From the NCBI RefSeq assembly GCF_004137685.1, contig NZ_QYBB01000014.1, forward strand, positions 1-64,000: a stretch of DNA of 64,000 nucleotides, given 5' to 3'. Positions within the stretch are counted from its first letter, which is position 1; each line of letters opens with the position of its first letter. A program made the position numbers and the translations under genes. Shown piece after piece: positions 31,007 through 41,114 of this stretch. The notes beneath the pieces are model-generated. The model was not told where the DNA came from. It did not search any database and saw only the letters and a list, made by a program, of their open reading frames with translations. The stretch is from Lichenibacterium minor. GTDB lineage: Bacteria > Pseudomonadota > Alphaproteobacteria > Rhizobiales > Beijerinckiaceae.

Positions 31007-32440
31007 TCAGAACAGGGAATGCGCGGCCGCGGTGGCGGCGCCGACGACCGGAGCCGGATAGACCCAGAAGAACAGCATCACCAGGCCCGAGATGGCCAGA
31101 ACGGCGCGGACCGCCGGGCCCTGCCGGTCGAAGACCTGGGCCGAGGGATCGAAATACATCATCTTGACGATGCGCAGGTAGTAGTAGGCGGCCACCACGG
31201 AAGCCAGCACGCCGACGACAGCCAGTGTGTAGAGGTTCGCCTGGATGGCGGCCTGGAACACGTAGAACTTGGCGAAGAAGCCCGCGAGCGGCGGCACGCC
31301 GGCCAGCGAGAACATGATCATGGCGAGGAAGAAGGCCATGACGGGGTTGGTCTGCCCGAGGCCGGACAGGTCGGCCACCGTCTCGATCGCGCGGCCGTCG
31401 CGCTGCATCGACAGCATGGCGGCGAAGACGCCGAGCGTCATGACGAGGTAGGCCGACATGTAGATCAGCACGCCGTAGACGCCGCCCTCGGTGCCGGCGG
31501 CAAGGCCGGTGAGGGCGAAGCCCATGTTGCCGATGGCCGAATAGGCCATCAGGCGCTTGAAGTTCGTCTGCCCGATCGCCGCGAAGGAGCCGAGCAGCAT
31601 GGAGCAGATCGAGATGAAGATGATGATCTGCTGCCATTCGAGCTGGATGCCCGGGAAGGCCGTGATGATGACCCGCACCGCGATCGCCACGGCCGCCATC
31701 TTGGGCGCGGTGGCGAAGAAGGCGGTGACGGGAGTCGGCGCTCCCTCGTAGACGTCCGGCGTCCACATGTGGAACGGCACCGTCGACATCTTGAAGGCGA
31801 GGCCGGCCGTGAGGAACACCAGGCCGAAGATGACGCCGATGCCCTGGTGGCCGACCAGCGCGTTGGCGATGCCGCGGAACGCCACCGTGCCGGCGAAGCC
31901 GTAGATCAGCGACGCGCCGTAGAGCAGCAGGCCCGACGACAGGGCGCCGAGCACGAAATACTTCAGGCCCGCCTCGGACGCGCGCACGTCGTCGCGGTGG
32001 AAGGCCGCGATGACGTAGAGGGCGAGGCTCATCATCTCGAAGCCGAGATACAGCGTGATCAGGTTGCCGGCCGAGATCAGCACCAGCATGCCCATGGTGG
32101 ACAGCAGGATGAGGATGGGGAACTCGAACTTGTGGATGCCTTCCCGCTTCAGGAAGGGGATGGCCATCACCAGCGTTCCCAGCGAGCCGATCAGCGCGAG
32201 GGCCGACATGAACCGCCCGAAATTGTCCTGGATAACCGCGCCGTCGTAGCCGAACAGCGTGTCGCCATGGTGGGCGAAGCAGACGCCGAGCAGCGCGAAG
32301 GCGATGACGGCCACGGCGAGCCCGGTGACGAGCCCGGCGGACTTCTCGCCCCGGAAGGCACCGACCATCAGGAGCGCCAGGGCCCCGAACCCGAGGATGA
32401 TCTCGGGCAGGATCAGCGAGATGGAATAGTCGACCGGCAT
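31007..32440 (-). CDS. nuoN: NADH-quinone oxidoreductase subunit N
   Basis: 477 residues, about 14 membrane helices, one of the three Mrp-antiporter-like proton-pumping subunits of complex I. Characteristic segments: Glu-Met-Met-Ser-Leu-Ala-Leu-Tyr (conserved Glu on TM5), Gly-Leu-Lys-Tyr-Phe, Pro-Phe-His-Met-Trp-Thr-Pro-Asp-Val-Tyr-Glu-Gly, and Lys-Arg-Leu-Met-Ala-Tyr-Ser-Ala-Ile-Gly. Last nuo gene, 11 bases after nuoM. Confidence 0.96.
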   Translation of the reverse strand: MPVDYSISLILPEIILGFGALALLMVGAFRGEKSAGLVTGLAVAVIAFALLGVCFAHHGDTLFGYDGAVIQDNFGRFMSALALIGSLGTLVMAIPFLKREGIHKFEFPILILLSTMGMLVLISAGNLITLYLGFEMMSLALYVIAAFHRDDVRASEAGLKYFVLGALSSGLLLYGASLIYGFAGTVAFRGIANALVGHQGIGVIFGLVFLTAGLAFKMSTVPFHMWTPDVYEGAPTPVTAFFATAPKMAAVAIAVRVIITAFPGIQLEWQQIIIFISICSMLLGSFAAIGQTNFKRLMAYSAIGNMGFALTGLAAGTEGGVYGVLIYMSAYLVMTLGVFAAMLSMQRDGRAIETVADLSGLGQTNPVMAFFLAMIMFSLAGVPPLAGFFAKFYVFQAAIQANLYTLAVVGVLASVVAAYYYLRIVKMMYFDPSAQVFDRQGPAVRAVLAISGLVMLFFWVYPAPVVGAATAAAHSLF

Positions 32441-32451
32441 GACGCTTCGTC

Positions 32452-33975
32452 TCAGGGAGCCACGGCCGCCGAAGCGGCCTTGAGGGTCGCGGCGTGGGGC
32501 GCCGCGGCCGTGAGGGTCTTCATCATGCCGTCCACGGTCGCCTGCGAGGCATCGAGGATCGGCTGCGGGTGGACGCCGTAATACAGCGTCAGGATCACCA
32601 GCGGGGCCAGGATGGCGATCTCGCGCGCGTTGAGGTCCAGGATGGAGCGCAGCGAAGCCTTCTCGAGCATGCCGAACACCACGCGGCGGTACAGGTACAG
32701 CGCGTAGGCGGCCGACAGGATGGTCCCGAGCGTGGCGAGCAGCGCCACCCAGGTGTTGACCTGGAAAGCCGCCAGCATGGTGAGGAACTCGCCGACGAAG
32801 CCCGACGTGCCCGGCAGGCCGATGTTGGCCATGGTGAAGAACAGCATCACCGCGGCGTATTTCGGCATGCGCTCGACGAGGCCGCCGTAGGCGGCGATCT
32901 CGCGGGTGTGCATGCGGTCGTAGACCACCCCCACGCAGAGGAAGAGCGCACCCGACACCAGCCCATGGCTGATCATCAGGAAGATGGCACCCTGGATCCC
33001 CTGAACCGTGAGGGTGAAGAGCCCCATGGTGACGAAGCCCATGTGGGCCACCGACGAATAGGCGATCAGCTTCTTCATGTCGGTCTGCACGAGCGCCACC
33101 AGCGACGTGTAGACGATGGCGATGACCGACAGGGCGAACACCAGCGGCGCGAAGTAATGCGACGCTTCCGGGAACATCGGCAGTGAGAAGCGGATGAACC
33201 CGTAACCCCCGAGCTTCAGCAGGATGCCGGCCAGCACGACGGAGCCTGCGGTGGGCGCCTCGACGTGGGCATCCGGCAGCCAGGTGTGGACCGGCCACAT
33301 CGGCATCTTCACCGCGAAGGAGGCGAAGAAGGCCAGCCACAGCCAATATTGCATCGACACCGGGAAACGGGTGTGGAGCAGCGTCGGGATGTCGGTCGTG
33401 CCCGCCACGCCGTACATCTTCATGATGGCGAGCAGCATCAGCAGCGAGCCGAGCAGCGTGTAGAGGAAGAACTTCATCGACGCGTAGATGCGCCGCTGCC
33501 CGCCCCAGATGCCGATGATGAGGAACATCGGGATGAGGCTGCCCTCGAAGAACAGGTAGAACAGAACCACGTCGAGCGCGGAGAAGATGCCGATGAGGGC
33601 CGCTTCCAGCACCAGGAAGCAGATGAGGAACTCCTTCACCCGCGTGTGGATCGCCCGCCACGCGGAAGCGAGGCAGAACGGCATGAGGAAGGTGGTGAGC
33701 AGGATGAACGGCATGGAAGCGCCGTCGACGCCGAGCTTGTAGCCGAGGCCGCCGCCGAGCCAGGCGCGGCTTTCCAGCAGCTGGAAGTCCGCCGTGCCGA
33801 CGTCGAAGCGCCCCCAGGCCACGAGCGACAGCACGAAGGTGACGACGCTGGCGATCAGCGCCGCCCAGCGGGCGTTGTCCAGCGTGGCCTCGTCGTCGCC
33901 CTGCAGCACCAGGATGAAGAGGACGCCGAGCAGCGGTATGGCGATGAGGCCCGACAGGATCCCGAAGCCGAACAT
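32452..33975 (-). CDS. nuoM: NADH-quinone oxidoreductase subunit M
   Basis: 507 residues from ATG 33975, which shares a base with the nuoL stop (TGATG); a GTG/ATG a few codons upstream is less likely. About 14 transmembrane helices; conserved Phe-Glu-Gly (TM5 Glu), [15 protein letters not shown], and [13 protein letters not shown]. Antiporter-like proton-pumping subunit. Confidence 0.96.
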   Translation of the reverse strand: MFGFGILSGLIAIPLLGVLFILVLQGDDEATLDNARWAALIASVVTFVLSLVAWGRFDVGTADFQLLESRAWLGGGLGYKLGVDGASMPFILLTTFLMPFCLASAWRAIHTRVKEFLICFLVLEAALIGIFSALDVVLFYLFFEGSLIPMFLIIGIWGGQRRIYASMKFFLYTLLGSLLMLLAIMKMYGVAGTTDIPTLLHTRFPVSMQYWLWLAFFASFAVKMPMWPVHTWLPDAHVEAPTAGSVVLAGILLKLGGYGFIRFSLPMFPEASHYFAPLVFALSVIAIVYTSLVALVQTDMKKLIAYSSVAHMGFVTMGLFTLTVQGIQGAIFLMISHGLVSGALFLCVGVVYDRMHTREIAAYGGLVERMPKYAAVMLFFTMANIGLPGTSGFVGEFLTMLAAFQVNTWVALLATLGTILSAAYALYLYRRVVFGMLEKASLRSILDLNAREIAILAPLVILTLYYGVHPQPILDASQATVDGMMKTLTAAAPHAATLKAASAAVAP

Positions 33976-36155
33976 CAGCGAGCGCCCCACACGAGGAAGT
34001 AGGTGATGATGACGGCGATCCCCATCATCATGACGAAGGCGTACTGATACACGTAGCCCGACTGTAACTTCACCACGCGGTCAGTGGTCACCAGGACGGA
34101 ACTCGCCACACCGTCGGGCCCGAAGCGATTGATGATCGCCTCGTCGCCGCCGTGCCAGAACAGCCGTCCGAGCCAGAAGGCGGGGCGGACGAAGACCAGG
34201 TCGTAGAGCTCGTCGAAGTACCACTTGTTGAGCAGGAACCTGTAGAGCGGCCGGTTGGCCTCGGCCCAGCGCTCCGCCGTTCCCGGGCGGGCGATGTAGA
34301 GATAGTAGGCGACGACGAAGCCCGCGATCAGCATCAGCAGCGGCAGCTGGCCGACGAACCAGGGGTCGTTCTCGCGGTCCTCGATGACGTGGTTGGCGGC
34401 GCCGTAGAACAGCGACTCGCCCCAGAAGGACTCCATCCCGCTGCCGATGAACAGGTGGTGGAACAGCAGGCCCGCGAAGATGGCGCCGAAGGCGAGCGGC
34501 ACCAGCGGCCCGAGCATGATGGGCGGCGACTCGTGCGGCTCGCCGCCGTGGCCGTGCGCGCCGTGGCCATGGGCGTCATGGCCGTGGGCGTCGTGGGCCG
34601 AAGCCGCCGCGCCGTCGTTCAGGTTGCCCGCCGCATGGTCGTCGCCGTGGTGGCCACGGGCGGCGGCGGAACCGGCCGTATGCACGTCGGCCGAAACCGT
34701 CTCTTCCTCGTGGCCCGGATGCTGGCTACCCGCCCCGTGAGAGGCCGAGGGCTCGTGGTGGGTGTTGTGGTTGGTTTCCTCGTGAGCCGCCACTGCGCGG
34801 GACTCGCCGTAGAAGGTCATGAACAGCAGGCGGAACGAGTAGAACGAGGTCAGGCCCGCCGCGATCGTGGTGGTGAGCCAGCCATAGGCGGCGCCCCCGC
34901 GGCTCGACGCGTAGGCGACCTCAATGATGGCGTCCTTGGAATAATAGCCCGCCGTGAACGGGAAGCCGACGAGGGCCAGCGAGCCGATCACCATGAACCA
35001 GTAGGTGTAGGGGATCTTGGTGCGCAGGCCGCCCATCTTGCGCATGTCCTGTTCGCCGCCGACCGCATGGATGACGGAGCCGGCGCCGAGGAACAGCAGG
35101 GCCTTGAAGAACGCGTGGGTGAAGAGGTGGAAGATGCCCACCGCGTAGCCGCCGCAGCCGAGCGCCACGAACATGTAGCCCAGCTGCGAGCAGGTCGAAT
35201 AGGCGATGACGCGCTTGATGTCGTTCTGCACGAGGCCGATCGTGGCGGCGAAGAAGCAGGTCGTGCCGCCGATGACGATGACGAAGGTTTCCGCGGCGGG
35301 AGACAGCTCGAAGATGGGCGACAGGCGGGCCACCATGAAGACGCCGGCCGTCACCATGGTGGCGGCGTGGATCAGCGCCGACACGGGCGTCGGCCCTTCC
35401 ATGGCGTCGGGCAGCCAGGTGTGCAGCAGGAACTGCGCCGACTTGCCCATCGCGCCCATGAACAGCAGCAGGCAGGCCAGCGTCACGGCATCGGCGTCGA
35501 GCCCGAACGCATGGTAGGTGTGGCCGACGACGGCCGGCATGGCGGCGAAGACCGCCTCGAACGACACCGAATGCGTCAGGGCGAAGACGAGGAAGATGCC
35601 GAGCGAGAAGCCGAAGTCGCCGACGCGGTTGACCACGAAGGCCTTGATGGCGGCGGCGTTGGCGGTGGGGCGCTGGTACCAGAAGCCGATCAGCAGGTAG
35701 GAGGCGAGGCCGACGCCTTCCCAGCCGAAGAACATCTGCACGAGATTGTCCGACGTCACCAGCATCAGCATGGCGAAGGTGAACAGCGACAGGTAGCTGA
35801 AGAAGCGCGACCGATGCGGGTCGTCGTGCATGTACCCGAAGGAATAGCTGTGCACGATGGTCGACACCGTCGTCACGACGATGAGCATGACCGAGGTCAG
35901 CGTGTCGATGCGGAGCGACCAGTCCACCTGGAGCTCGCCGACGGAGAACCAGTTGGCGACGGGCACGAGGATGAACTTGTGTTCCTCGCCGTGGCCGAGG
36001 CCGACGCGGAAGAAGCCGATCCACGCCAGCGCGCAGGAGATGCTGAGCAGCGTCGTGGTGACGTACTCGGAATTGCGGTGGCCGATCTGCCGGCCGAAGA
36101 GCCCCGCGATCAGGGCGCCGAGCAGCGGCAGGAAGACGATGAGGTCGTACATCAT
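33975..36155 (-). CDS. nuoL: NADH-quinone oxidoreductase subunit L with His-rich loop
   Basis: 726 residues, longer than the usual ~650. Typical parts: Phe-Phe-Gly-Trp-Glu-Gly-Val-Gly (conserved Glu), [22 protein letters not shown], and the long lateral helix at the C-terminus. The extra length is a loop at about residues 452-545, rich in His, Gly, Ala, Glu and Asp, with repeated Asp-Ala-His-Gly-His and Gly-Ala-His-Gly-His. Distal proton-pumping subunit of complex I. It is 8 bases after nuoK. Confidence 0.96.
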   Translation of the reverse strand: MMYDLIVFLPLLGALIAGLFGRQIGHRNSEYVTTTLLSISCALAWIGFFRVGLGHGEEHKFILVPVANWFSVGELQVDWSLRIDTLTSVMLIVVTTVSTIVHSYSFGYMHDDPHRSRFFSYLSLFTFAMLMLVTSDNLVQMFFGWEGVGLASYLLIGFWYQRPTANAAAIKAFVVNRVGDFGFSLGIFLVFALTHSVSFEAVFAAMPAVVGHTYHAFGLDADAVTLACLLLFMGAMGKSAQFLLHTWLPDAMEGPTPVSALIHAATMVTAGVFMVARLSPIFELSPAAETFVIVIGGTTCFFAATIGLVQNDIKRVIAYSTCSQLGYMFVALGCGGYAVGIFHLFTHAFFKALLFLGAGSVIHAVGGEQDMRKMGGLRTKIPYTYWFMVIGSLALVGFPFTAGYYSKDAIIEVAYASSRGGAAYGWLTTTIAAGLTSFYSFRLLFMTFYGESRAVAAHEETNHNTHHEPSASHGAGSQHPGHEEETVSADVHTAGSAAARGHHGDDHAAGNLNDGAAASAHDAHGHDAHGHGAHGHGGEPHESPPIMLGPLVPLAFGAIFAGLLFHHLFIGSGMESFWGESLFYGAANHVIEDRENDPWFVGQLPLLMLIAGFVVAYYLYIARPGTAERWAEANRPLYRFLLNKWYFDELYDLVFVRPAFWLGRLFWHGGDEAIINRFGPDGVASSVLVTTDRVVKLQSGYVYQYAFVMMMGIAVIITYFLVWGAR

Positions 36156-36163
36156 GGGGACGC

Positions 36164-36472
36164 TCAGCCCTTCATCATGTTGATGTCTTCGACCGAGATG
36201 GTCCCCTTGTTCCGGTAGAACACCACCAGGATGGCGAGGCCGATGGCGGATTCCGCGGCCGCCACGGTCAGGACCAGCAGGGCGAAGACCTGGCCGGTGA
36301 GGTCGCCCAGGAAGGCCGAGAAGGCCACCAGGTTGACGTTCACCGCGAGCAGGATGAGCTCGACCGACATCAGGATGACGATGATGTTCTTGCGGTTGAG
36401 GATGATGCCCGCCACCCCGAGGGTGAACAGGATCGCCGCGACGATCAGGTAATGGGTCAGGCCGACAGCCAT
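36164..36472 (-). CDS. nuoK: NADH-quinone oxidoreductase subunit K
   Basis: 102 residues, three membrane helices. The two conserved Glu lie in [11 protein letters not shown] (TM2) and [10 protein letters not shown] (TM3), part of the proton path linking the Q site to the antiporter modules. Full length. A 133-base gap with strong hairpins separates it from nuoJ. Confidence 0.96.
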   Translation of the reverse strand: MAVGLTHYLIVAAILFTLGVAGIILNRKNIIVILMSVELILLAVNVNLVAFSAFLGDLTGQVFALLVLTVAAAESAIGLAILVVFYRNKGTISVEDINMMKG

Positions 36473-36570
36473 GGACTTCTCCCGGCGCCCGGCCCGTTCG
36501 GCCGGCGCGCCAAACGCGCCCGCCCGGCCCTGGGGCCCGACGAATCGCGTGTGATGGTCTTAAAGGGATA

Positions 36571-36599
36571 GCGGCCGGCGCGCCAGACGCGCCGGCCGC
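36571..36599. repeat. 12-base perfect inverted repeat between nuoJ and nuoK
   Basis: gcggccggcgcg and cgcgccggccgc enclose ccaga. A second, imperfect relative (ggccggcgcgcc-aaa-cgcgcc...) lies at about 36503-36525. Both share the core ggccggcgcgccaNacgcgcc, so they look like two copies of one REP-like element. They lie within the transcribed nuo operon, where they may stabilise or process the mRNA. Confidence 0.7.
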
Positions 36600-36605
36600 C
36601 CGGGC

Positions 36606-37223
36606 TCACAGGCCGGCGCGCGACGGCACCTTGCGGAGCTGCACGGCGACCTTGCGGTCGCGAAGGTTCTGGGCATCGATGCTCTGCCGCTTCACGCCGC
36701 GGCGCGAGCGGAGCGTCAGGACGATCGAGCCGATCATCGCGGTCAGCAGGATGAAGCCCGCCGCCTGGAAGAAGTAGACGTATTGCGTGTAGAGGATGCG
36801 CCCCAGCGCCGCCGTGTTGGTGATGTTCGACGCGATCGGCGCCGCGCGCGGCGTCACGGTCGCGGGCTCGATCGTCCAGCCGCCGACCACCAGGATCAGC
36901 TCGATCAGCACGATGGCGCCCACCGTGGCGCCGAGCGGCAGGTATTGCAGGAAGCCCTGCTTCAGGACCGTGAAGTCCACGTCCAGCATCATGACGACGA
37001 AGAGGAACAGCACCGCCACCGCGCCGACGTAGACGACCACGAGGATCATCGCCAGGAACTCGGCCCCGAGCAGCATGAAGAGCCCGGCCGCGTTGACGAA
37101 GGCCAGGATCAGGAACAGCACGGAATGGACGGGGTTGCGGGCCGCGATGACCATGAAGGCCGAGGCGATCGCCACGAAGGAGAAGACGTAGAAAAGAAAG
37201 ACGGTCGCGACCATGCTGCTCAA
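36606..37223 (-). CDS. nuoJ: NADH-quinone oxidoreductase subunit J
   Basis: 205 residues, five membrane helices. Conserved Ala-Arg-Asn-Pro-Val-His-Ser-Val-Leu-Phe-Leu-Ile-Leu-Ala-Phe, Phe-Leu-Ala-Met-Ile-Leu-Val-Val-Val-Tyr-Val-Gly-Ala-Val-Ala-Val-Leu-Phe on TM3 (the pi-bulge helix). The C-terminal ~35 residues are a basic cytoplasmic tail. Complex I membrane arm. The alternative start at the second Met is only three codons away. Confidence 0.95.
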   Translation of the reverse strand: MSSMVATVFLFYVFSFVAIASAFMVIAARNPVHSVLFLILAFVNAAGLFMLLGAEFLAMILVVVYVGAVAVLFLFVVMMLDVDFTVLKQGFLQYLPLGATVGAIVLIELILVVGGWTIEPATVTPRAAPIASNITNTAALGRILYTQYVYFFQAAGFILLTAMIGSIVLTLRSRRGVKRQSIDAQNLRDRKVAVQLRKVPSRAGL

Positions 37224-37275
37224 ATCTCCGCGCCGGCCGCGCCGCCCCGGGGGGCGGCGTGGCGGGCGTCACCGC

Positions 37276-37764
37276 TCAACGGTAGGGCGCATCCGCCTTG
37301 AGGTTGCGCTGGATCTCGCGCTCCCAACGGTCGCCGTTGGCGAGCAGCTTGGCCTTGTCATAGAGGAGTTCCTCGCGCGTCTCCACCGCGAACTCCATGT
37401 TGGGCCCTTCCACGATGGCATCCACCGGGCAGGCTTCCTGGCACAGGCCGCAGTAGATGCACTTCACCATGTCAATGTCGTAGCGGGTGGTGCGGCGCGT
37501 GCCGTCGTTGCGGCGCGGCCCCGCCTCGATGGTGATGGCCTGGGCGGGGCAGATCGCCTCGCACAGCTTGCAGGCGATGCAGCGCTCTTCGCCGTTGGGG
37601 TAGCGCCTCAGCACATGCTCGCCGCGGAAGCGGGGGCTCTGCGGGTTCTTCTCGTGCGGGTAGTTCAGCGTCGGCTTCGGCTTGAAGAAGTAGCGCATCG
37701 ACAGCGCGAAGGCGCCGATGAACTCCGACAGGAACAGCTGCTTGGCGGCGAGGTCGAGCCTCAT
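37276..37764 (-). CDS. nuoI: NADH-quinone oxidoreductase subunit I (two 4Fe-4S)
   Basis: 162 residues. Two ferredoxin motifs: [12 protein letters not shown] and [12 protein letters not shown], which bind clusters N6a and N6b and carry electrons to NuoB. The N-terminal amphipathic helix anchors it to the membrane. Full length. Codon use and composition match the rest of the operon. Confidence 0.96.
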   Translation of the reverse strand: MRLDLAAKQLFLSEFIGAFALSMRYFFKPKPTLNYPHEKNPQSPRFRGEHVLRRYPNGEERCIACKLCEAICPAQAITIEAGPRRNDGTRRTTRYDIDMVKCIYCGLCQEACPVDAIVEGPNMEFAVETREELLYDKAKLLANGDRWEREIQRNLKADAPYR

Positions 37765-37801
37765 GGGACACCTATGCGGGAGGGCGCGGGTCGGGCGGGG
37801 C

Positions 37802-38824
37802 TCAATGGAGGTGGCCGCCCATGCCGGTGATCTCGAGGAAGCCGGCGACGATCACGACGTAGACGAGCGAGATCGGCAGGAAGACCTTCCAGCCCAGGCG
37901 CATCAGCTGGTCGTAGCGGTAGCGCGGCACGAAGGCCTTCACCATGGCGATGAGGAAGAACATGAAGCTGGTCTTGAGCACGAACCAGATCACGCCCGGC
38001 ACCCAGGTGAAGGGCGCGAAGGGGATGGGGGACAGCCAGCCGCCGAGGAACAGGATCGACATGATCGCGCACATGGACACGATGGCCACGTATTCCCCGA
38101 GCATGAAGAGCACGTAGGGCGTCGCCGAATATTCGGTCATGAAGCCGGCGACGAGCTCCGATTCGGCCTCGACGAGGTCGAAGGGGGAGCGGTTCGTCTC
38201 GGCCAGCGCCGAGATGAAGAAGATGACGAACATCGGCAGCAGCGGCAGCCAGTACCAGCCGACGAGGCCGAGCCCCGAATCCTGCGCCATGACGATGTCG
38301 GTGAGGTTCAGCGAACCCGCGCAGAGCAGCACCGTCACCAGCACGAAGCCGATCGACACCTCATAGGACACCATCTGGGCGGCGGAGCGCAGCGCCGACA
38401 GGAACGGGTACTTCGAGTTCGACGCCCAACCCGCCATGATGACGCCGTAGACGCCCAGCGACGAGATGGCGAACAGGTAGAGGACCCCGACGTTGAGGTT
38501 CGCCACCGCCCAACCGAAGTTGACCGGGATCACCGCGAAGGCCGAGATCGCCAGCGTGCCGGTGACGACGGGCGCCAGCAGGAACACGCCCTTGTTGGCG
38601 CCCGCCGGGATGATGGGCTCCTTCAAGGCGAACTTCGCGAAATCGGCGAAGCTCTGCAGCAGGCCCCAGGGACCCACGACGTTGGGCCCGCGGCGGAGCT
38701 GCACCGCGGCCCAGATCTTGCGGTCGGCGTAGAGGATGTAGGCGACGTAGATCAGCACGAGGGCGGCGAAGACGACGCTTTCGAGCAGCTTCAGCCAGAG
38801 GGATACGGACGCGCCGTCGGTCAT
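37802..38824 (-). CDS. nuoH: NADH-quinone oxidoreductase subunit H
   Basis: 340 residues, eight or nine membrane helices. Contains the quinone-chamber motifs [33 protein letters not shown], and [10 protein letters not shown]. Connects the peripheral and membrane arms and forms most of the quinone tunnel. It is 3 bases after the nuoG stop. Confidence 0.96.
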   Translation of the reverse strand: MTDGASVSLWLKLLESVVFAALVLIYVAYILYADRKIWAAVQLRRGPNVVGPWGLLQSFADFAKFALKEPIIPAGANKGVFLLAPVVTGTLAISAFAVIPVNFGWAVANLNVGVLYLFAISSLGVYGVIMAGWASNSKYPFLSALRSAAQMVSYEVSIGFVLVTVLLCAGSLNLTDIVMAQDSGLGLVGWYWLPLLPMFVIFFISALAETNRSPFDLVEAESELVAGFMTEYSATPYVLFMLGEYVAIVSMCAIMSILFLGGWLSPIPFAPFTWVPGVIWFVLKTSFMFFLIAMVKAFVPRYRYDQLMRLGWKVFLPISLVYVVIVAGFLEITGMGGHLH

Positions 38825-38827
38825 GGC

Positions 38828-40891
38828 CTACTCCGCCGCCTGCTGCATGTGGCCCTGCGCGAGCAGGACGGAACATTCCGCCATCACGGCCGAGCAGCGC
38901 GCGATGGGGTTGGTGAGATAGAAGTCCGCGACGGGCGAGCGCAGGGCGGAGCGCTCCACCTCGCCGCCGACCGCCGCCAGGGCGCCCAGCGCGTCGCCGG
39001 TCGCCGGCACGACGTGCTCGACGCGGGCGAAATGCGGCACGGCAGCCTGGAGCGCGGCCTTCAGCGCGCGGTAGCTGTCGAAGGGCAGCCGGGCGCCGAG
39101 CTGGTCCGACAGCGCGCGCAGGATCGCCCAGTCTTCCCGGGCCTCGCCGGGTGGGAACACGGCGCGGTCCGACTGCTGCACGCGCCCTTCCGTGTTGACG
39201 TAGAGCCCCGCCTTCTCGGTGTAGGCGGCGCCCGGCAGGATGACGTCGGCGCGGTGGGCGCCGCGATCGCCGTGCGAGCCCTGGTACACCACGAAGGCGC
39301 CCGGCCCGATTGCCACCTCGTCGGCGCCCAGCAGGTAGACGACATCAAGCGCGCCCGGCTCCGCCATGGCGAGCGCGTCCAGGCCGCCCTCGCCCGGCAC
39401 CAGGCCGAGGTCGAGGCCGGCGACCCGCGACGCCGCCGTGTGGAGCACGGAGAAGCCGTTCCAACCTTCGGACACGGCGCCGAGGCCCTGGGCGACCTTG
39501 GCCGCCAGGGCCAGGACCGCCGCACCGTCGCGGCGCGTCAGCGCCCCCTGCCCCACGATGACCATGGGCCGCTCGCCGGCCTTCTCGACCGTGGCGGCGA
39601 GGTCCTTCAGCGTGTCGGTGCCGGCACCGAGGTAGTCGTAGTCGTAGGTCAGGTCGGCGCGCTCGCCGATGACCTGGATGGGGAAGTCGCCCTTGAGGAA
39701 GCGCTTGCGGATGCGGGCGTTGAGCACCGGGCTTTCGCGGCGCGGGTTCGACCCGACGATGAGCAGCGACGTCGCCCGCTCGATGCCCGCCACCGTGGCG
39801 TTGAACAGATAGGAGCCGCGGCCGTGCCGCGGGTGCAGCTGCGAGCCGTCCTGCCGGCAGTCGATGTTGGGCGAGCCGAGACGGTCCGCCAGGGCCTTGA
39901 AGGCGAACATGTCCTCAGCGCTGACGAGGTCGCCGGCGATGAATCCCATGCGCTTCGGGTCCGTCGCCCCGACCTTGGCGGCGATCGCCGCGAAGGCTTC
40001 GGCCCAGCTGGCCGGCGTCAGGCGGCCGTCGCGGCGGATGTAGGGGCGGTCGAGGCGCTGGGCCTTCAGGCCGTCGACGATGTGCCGCGTCTTGTCGGAG
40101 ATCCACTCCTCGTTCACGTCGTCGTTGATGCGGGGCAGGATCCGCAGCACCTCGCGGCCGCGCGAGTCGACGCGGATGTTGGAGCCGAGCGCGTCCATCA
40201 CGTCGACTACCTGGGTCTTGTTCATCTCCCAGGGGCGCGCCTTGAAGGCGGCCGGCTTCTGCAGTAGGGCGCCGACGGGGCACAGGTCGGCGACGTTGCC
40301 CTGGAGCTCGGATCCCATGGAGGATTCGAGGTAGGTCGTGATCTCCATGTCCTCGCCGCGGCCGATGGCGCCCATGTCGCCCGTGCCCGCCACCTCGGAG
40401 GTGAAGCGGACGCAGCGCGTGCAATGGATGCAGCGGTTCATGGACGTCCGCACGATCGGACCGATGTACTTGTCCTCGACGGCGCGCTTGTTCTCGTGGA
40501 AGCGCGAGCCGGCGACGCCGAAGGCCATCGCCTGGTCCTGCAGGTCGCATTCGCCGCCCTGGTCGCAGATCGGGCAATCCAGCGGATGGTTGATCAGCAG
40601 GAATTCCATGATGCCGTGGCGGGCCTTCTTGACCACGGCCGACTTGGTGGAAACCTGCGGGGGTTCGCCGTTCGGGCCGGGGCGGCAGTCGCGCACGCCC
40701 CAGGCGCAGGACGCGACCGGCTTCGGCGCCCCCTTCAGCTCGACGAGGCACATGCGGCAATTGCCGGCGATCGACAGCCGCTCGTGGAAGCAGAAGCGCG
40801 GAATCTCGGCGCCGGCGGCCTCGCAGGCCTGCAGCAGCGTGTAATCCGCGGGAACGTCGACTTCCCGTCCGTCGACGACGATCTTGGTCAT
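38828..40891 (-). CDS. nuoG: NADH-quinone oxidoreductase subunit G
   Basis: 687 residues, normal for the alphaproteobacterial/mitochondrial (75-kDa) form. N-terminal 2Fe-2S ferredoxin domain (Ile-Pro-Arg-Phe-Cys-Phe-His, Gly-Asn-Cys-Arg-Met-Cys-Leu-Val), then Cys-Pro-Ile-Cys-Asp-Gln-Gly-Gly-Glu-Cys-Asp-Leu-Gln, and Cys-Ile-His-Cys-Thr-Arg-Cys-Val-Arg for 4Fe-4S clusters N4/N5; the rest is a molybdopterin-oxidoreductase-like fold without cofactor. A 223-base gap with tandem hairpin repeats separates it from nuoF. Confidence 0.96.
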   Translation of the reverse strand: MTKIVVDGREVDVPADYTLLQACEAAGAEIPRFCFHERLSIAGNCRMCLVELKGAPKPVASCAWGVRDCRPGPNGEPPQVSTKSAVVKKARHGIMEFLLINHPLDCPICDQGGECDLQDQAMAFGVAGSRFHENKRAVEDKYIGPIVRTSMNRCIHCTRCVRFTSEVAGTGDMGAIGRGEDMEITTYLESSMGSELQGNVADLCPVGALLQKPAAFKARPWEMNKTQVVDVMDALGSNIRVDSRGREVLRILPRINDDVNEEWISDKTRHIVDGLKAQRLDRPYIRRDGRLTPASWAEAFAAIAAKVGATDPKRMGFIAGDLVSAEDMFAFKALADRLGSPNIDCRQDGSQLHPRHGRGSYLFNATVAGIERATSLLIVGSNPRRESPVLNARIRKRFLKGDFPIQVIGERADLTYDYDYLGAGTDTLKDLAATVEKAGERPMVIVGQGALTRRDGAAVLALAAKVAQGLGAVSEGWNGFSVLHTAASRVAGLDLGLVPGEGGLDALAMAEPGALDVVYLLGADEVAIGPGAFVVYQGSHGDRGAHRADVILPGAAYTEKAGLYVNTEGRVQQSDRAVFPPGEAREDWAILRALSDQLGARLPFDSYRALKAALQAAVPHFARVEHVVPATGDALGALAAVGGEVERSALRSPVADFYLTNPIARCSAVMAECSVLLAQGHMQQAAE

Positions 40892-40999
40892 CGGTATCCC
40901 TTCAAGGCCGAGCCTTCGCGAGAATCATTCCAAACGGCCCGGGGGATCGATACCCCATTCCGTCGCGCGGCGGCACCCACCCCCGCCTTCGTGGTATCG

Positions 41000-41089
41000 A
41001 TGGCGCCGGTCGCCCGGCGCCCCCGTCTTCTCAATGGCGCCGGTCGCCCGGCGCCCCCGTCTTCTCAATGGCGCCGGTCGCCCGGCGCC
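41000..41089. repeat. 34-base tandem repeat with internal hairpin, nuoF-nuoG gap
   Basis: Two complete 34-base units (41000-41033 and 41034-41067) and a 22-base partial unit (41068-41089), apparently identical over the shared part. Each unit contains the hairpin ggcgccgg-tcgc-ccggcgcc (8-base perfect stem, 4-base loop), so the nuo mRNA would carry three hairpins in a row between nuoF and nuoG. No cas genes and no spacer variation: it is a minisatellite, not CRISPR. Confidence 0.9.
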
Positions 41090-41114
41090 TCAATGCGTCA
41101 AAGAGACGGCCGCC

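Noticed and set aside
30545..40267. Very long plus-strand open frames (for example 30545-32581, 34152-36218 and 37718-40267) opposite the nuo genes
   Set aside because: They are antisense shadows of conserved nuo genes; products are His/Arg/Glu/Asp-rich in the pattern expected from reverse-reading high-GC codons, and no domain is seen.
41000..41089. CRISPR array
   Set aside because: Units are directly contiguous with no spacers, contain an internal hairpin, and no cas gene is present.
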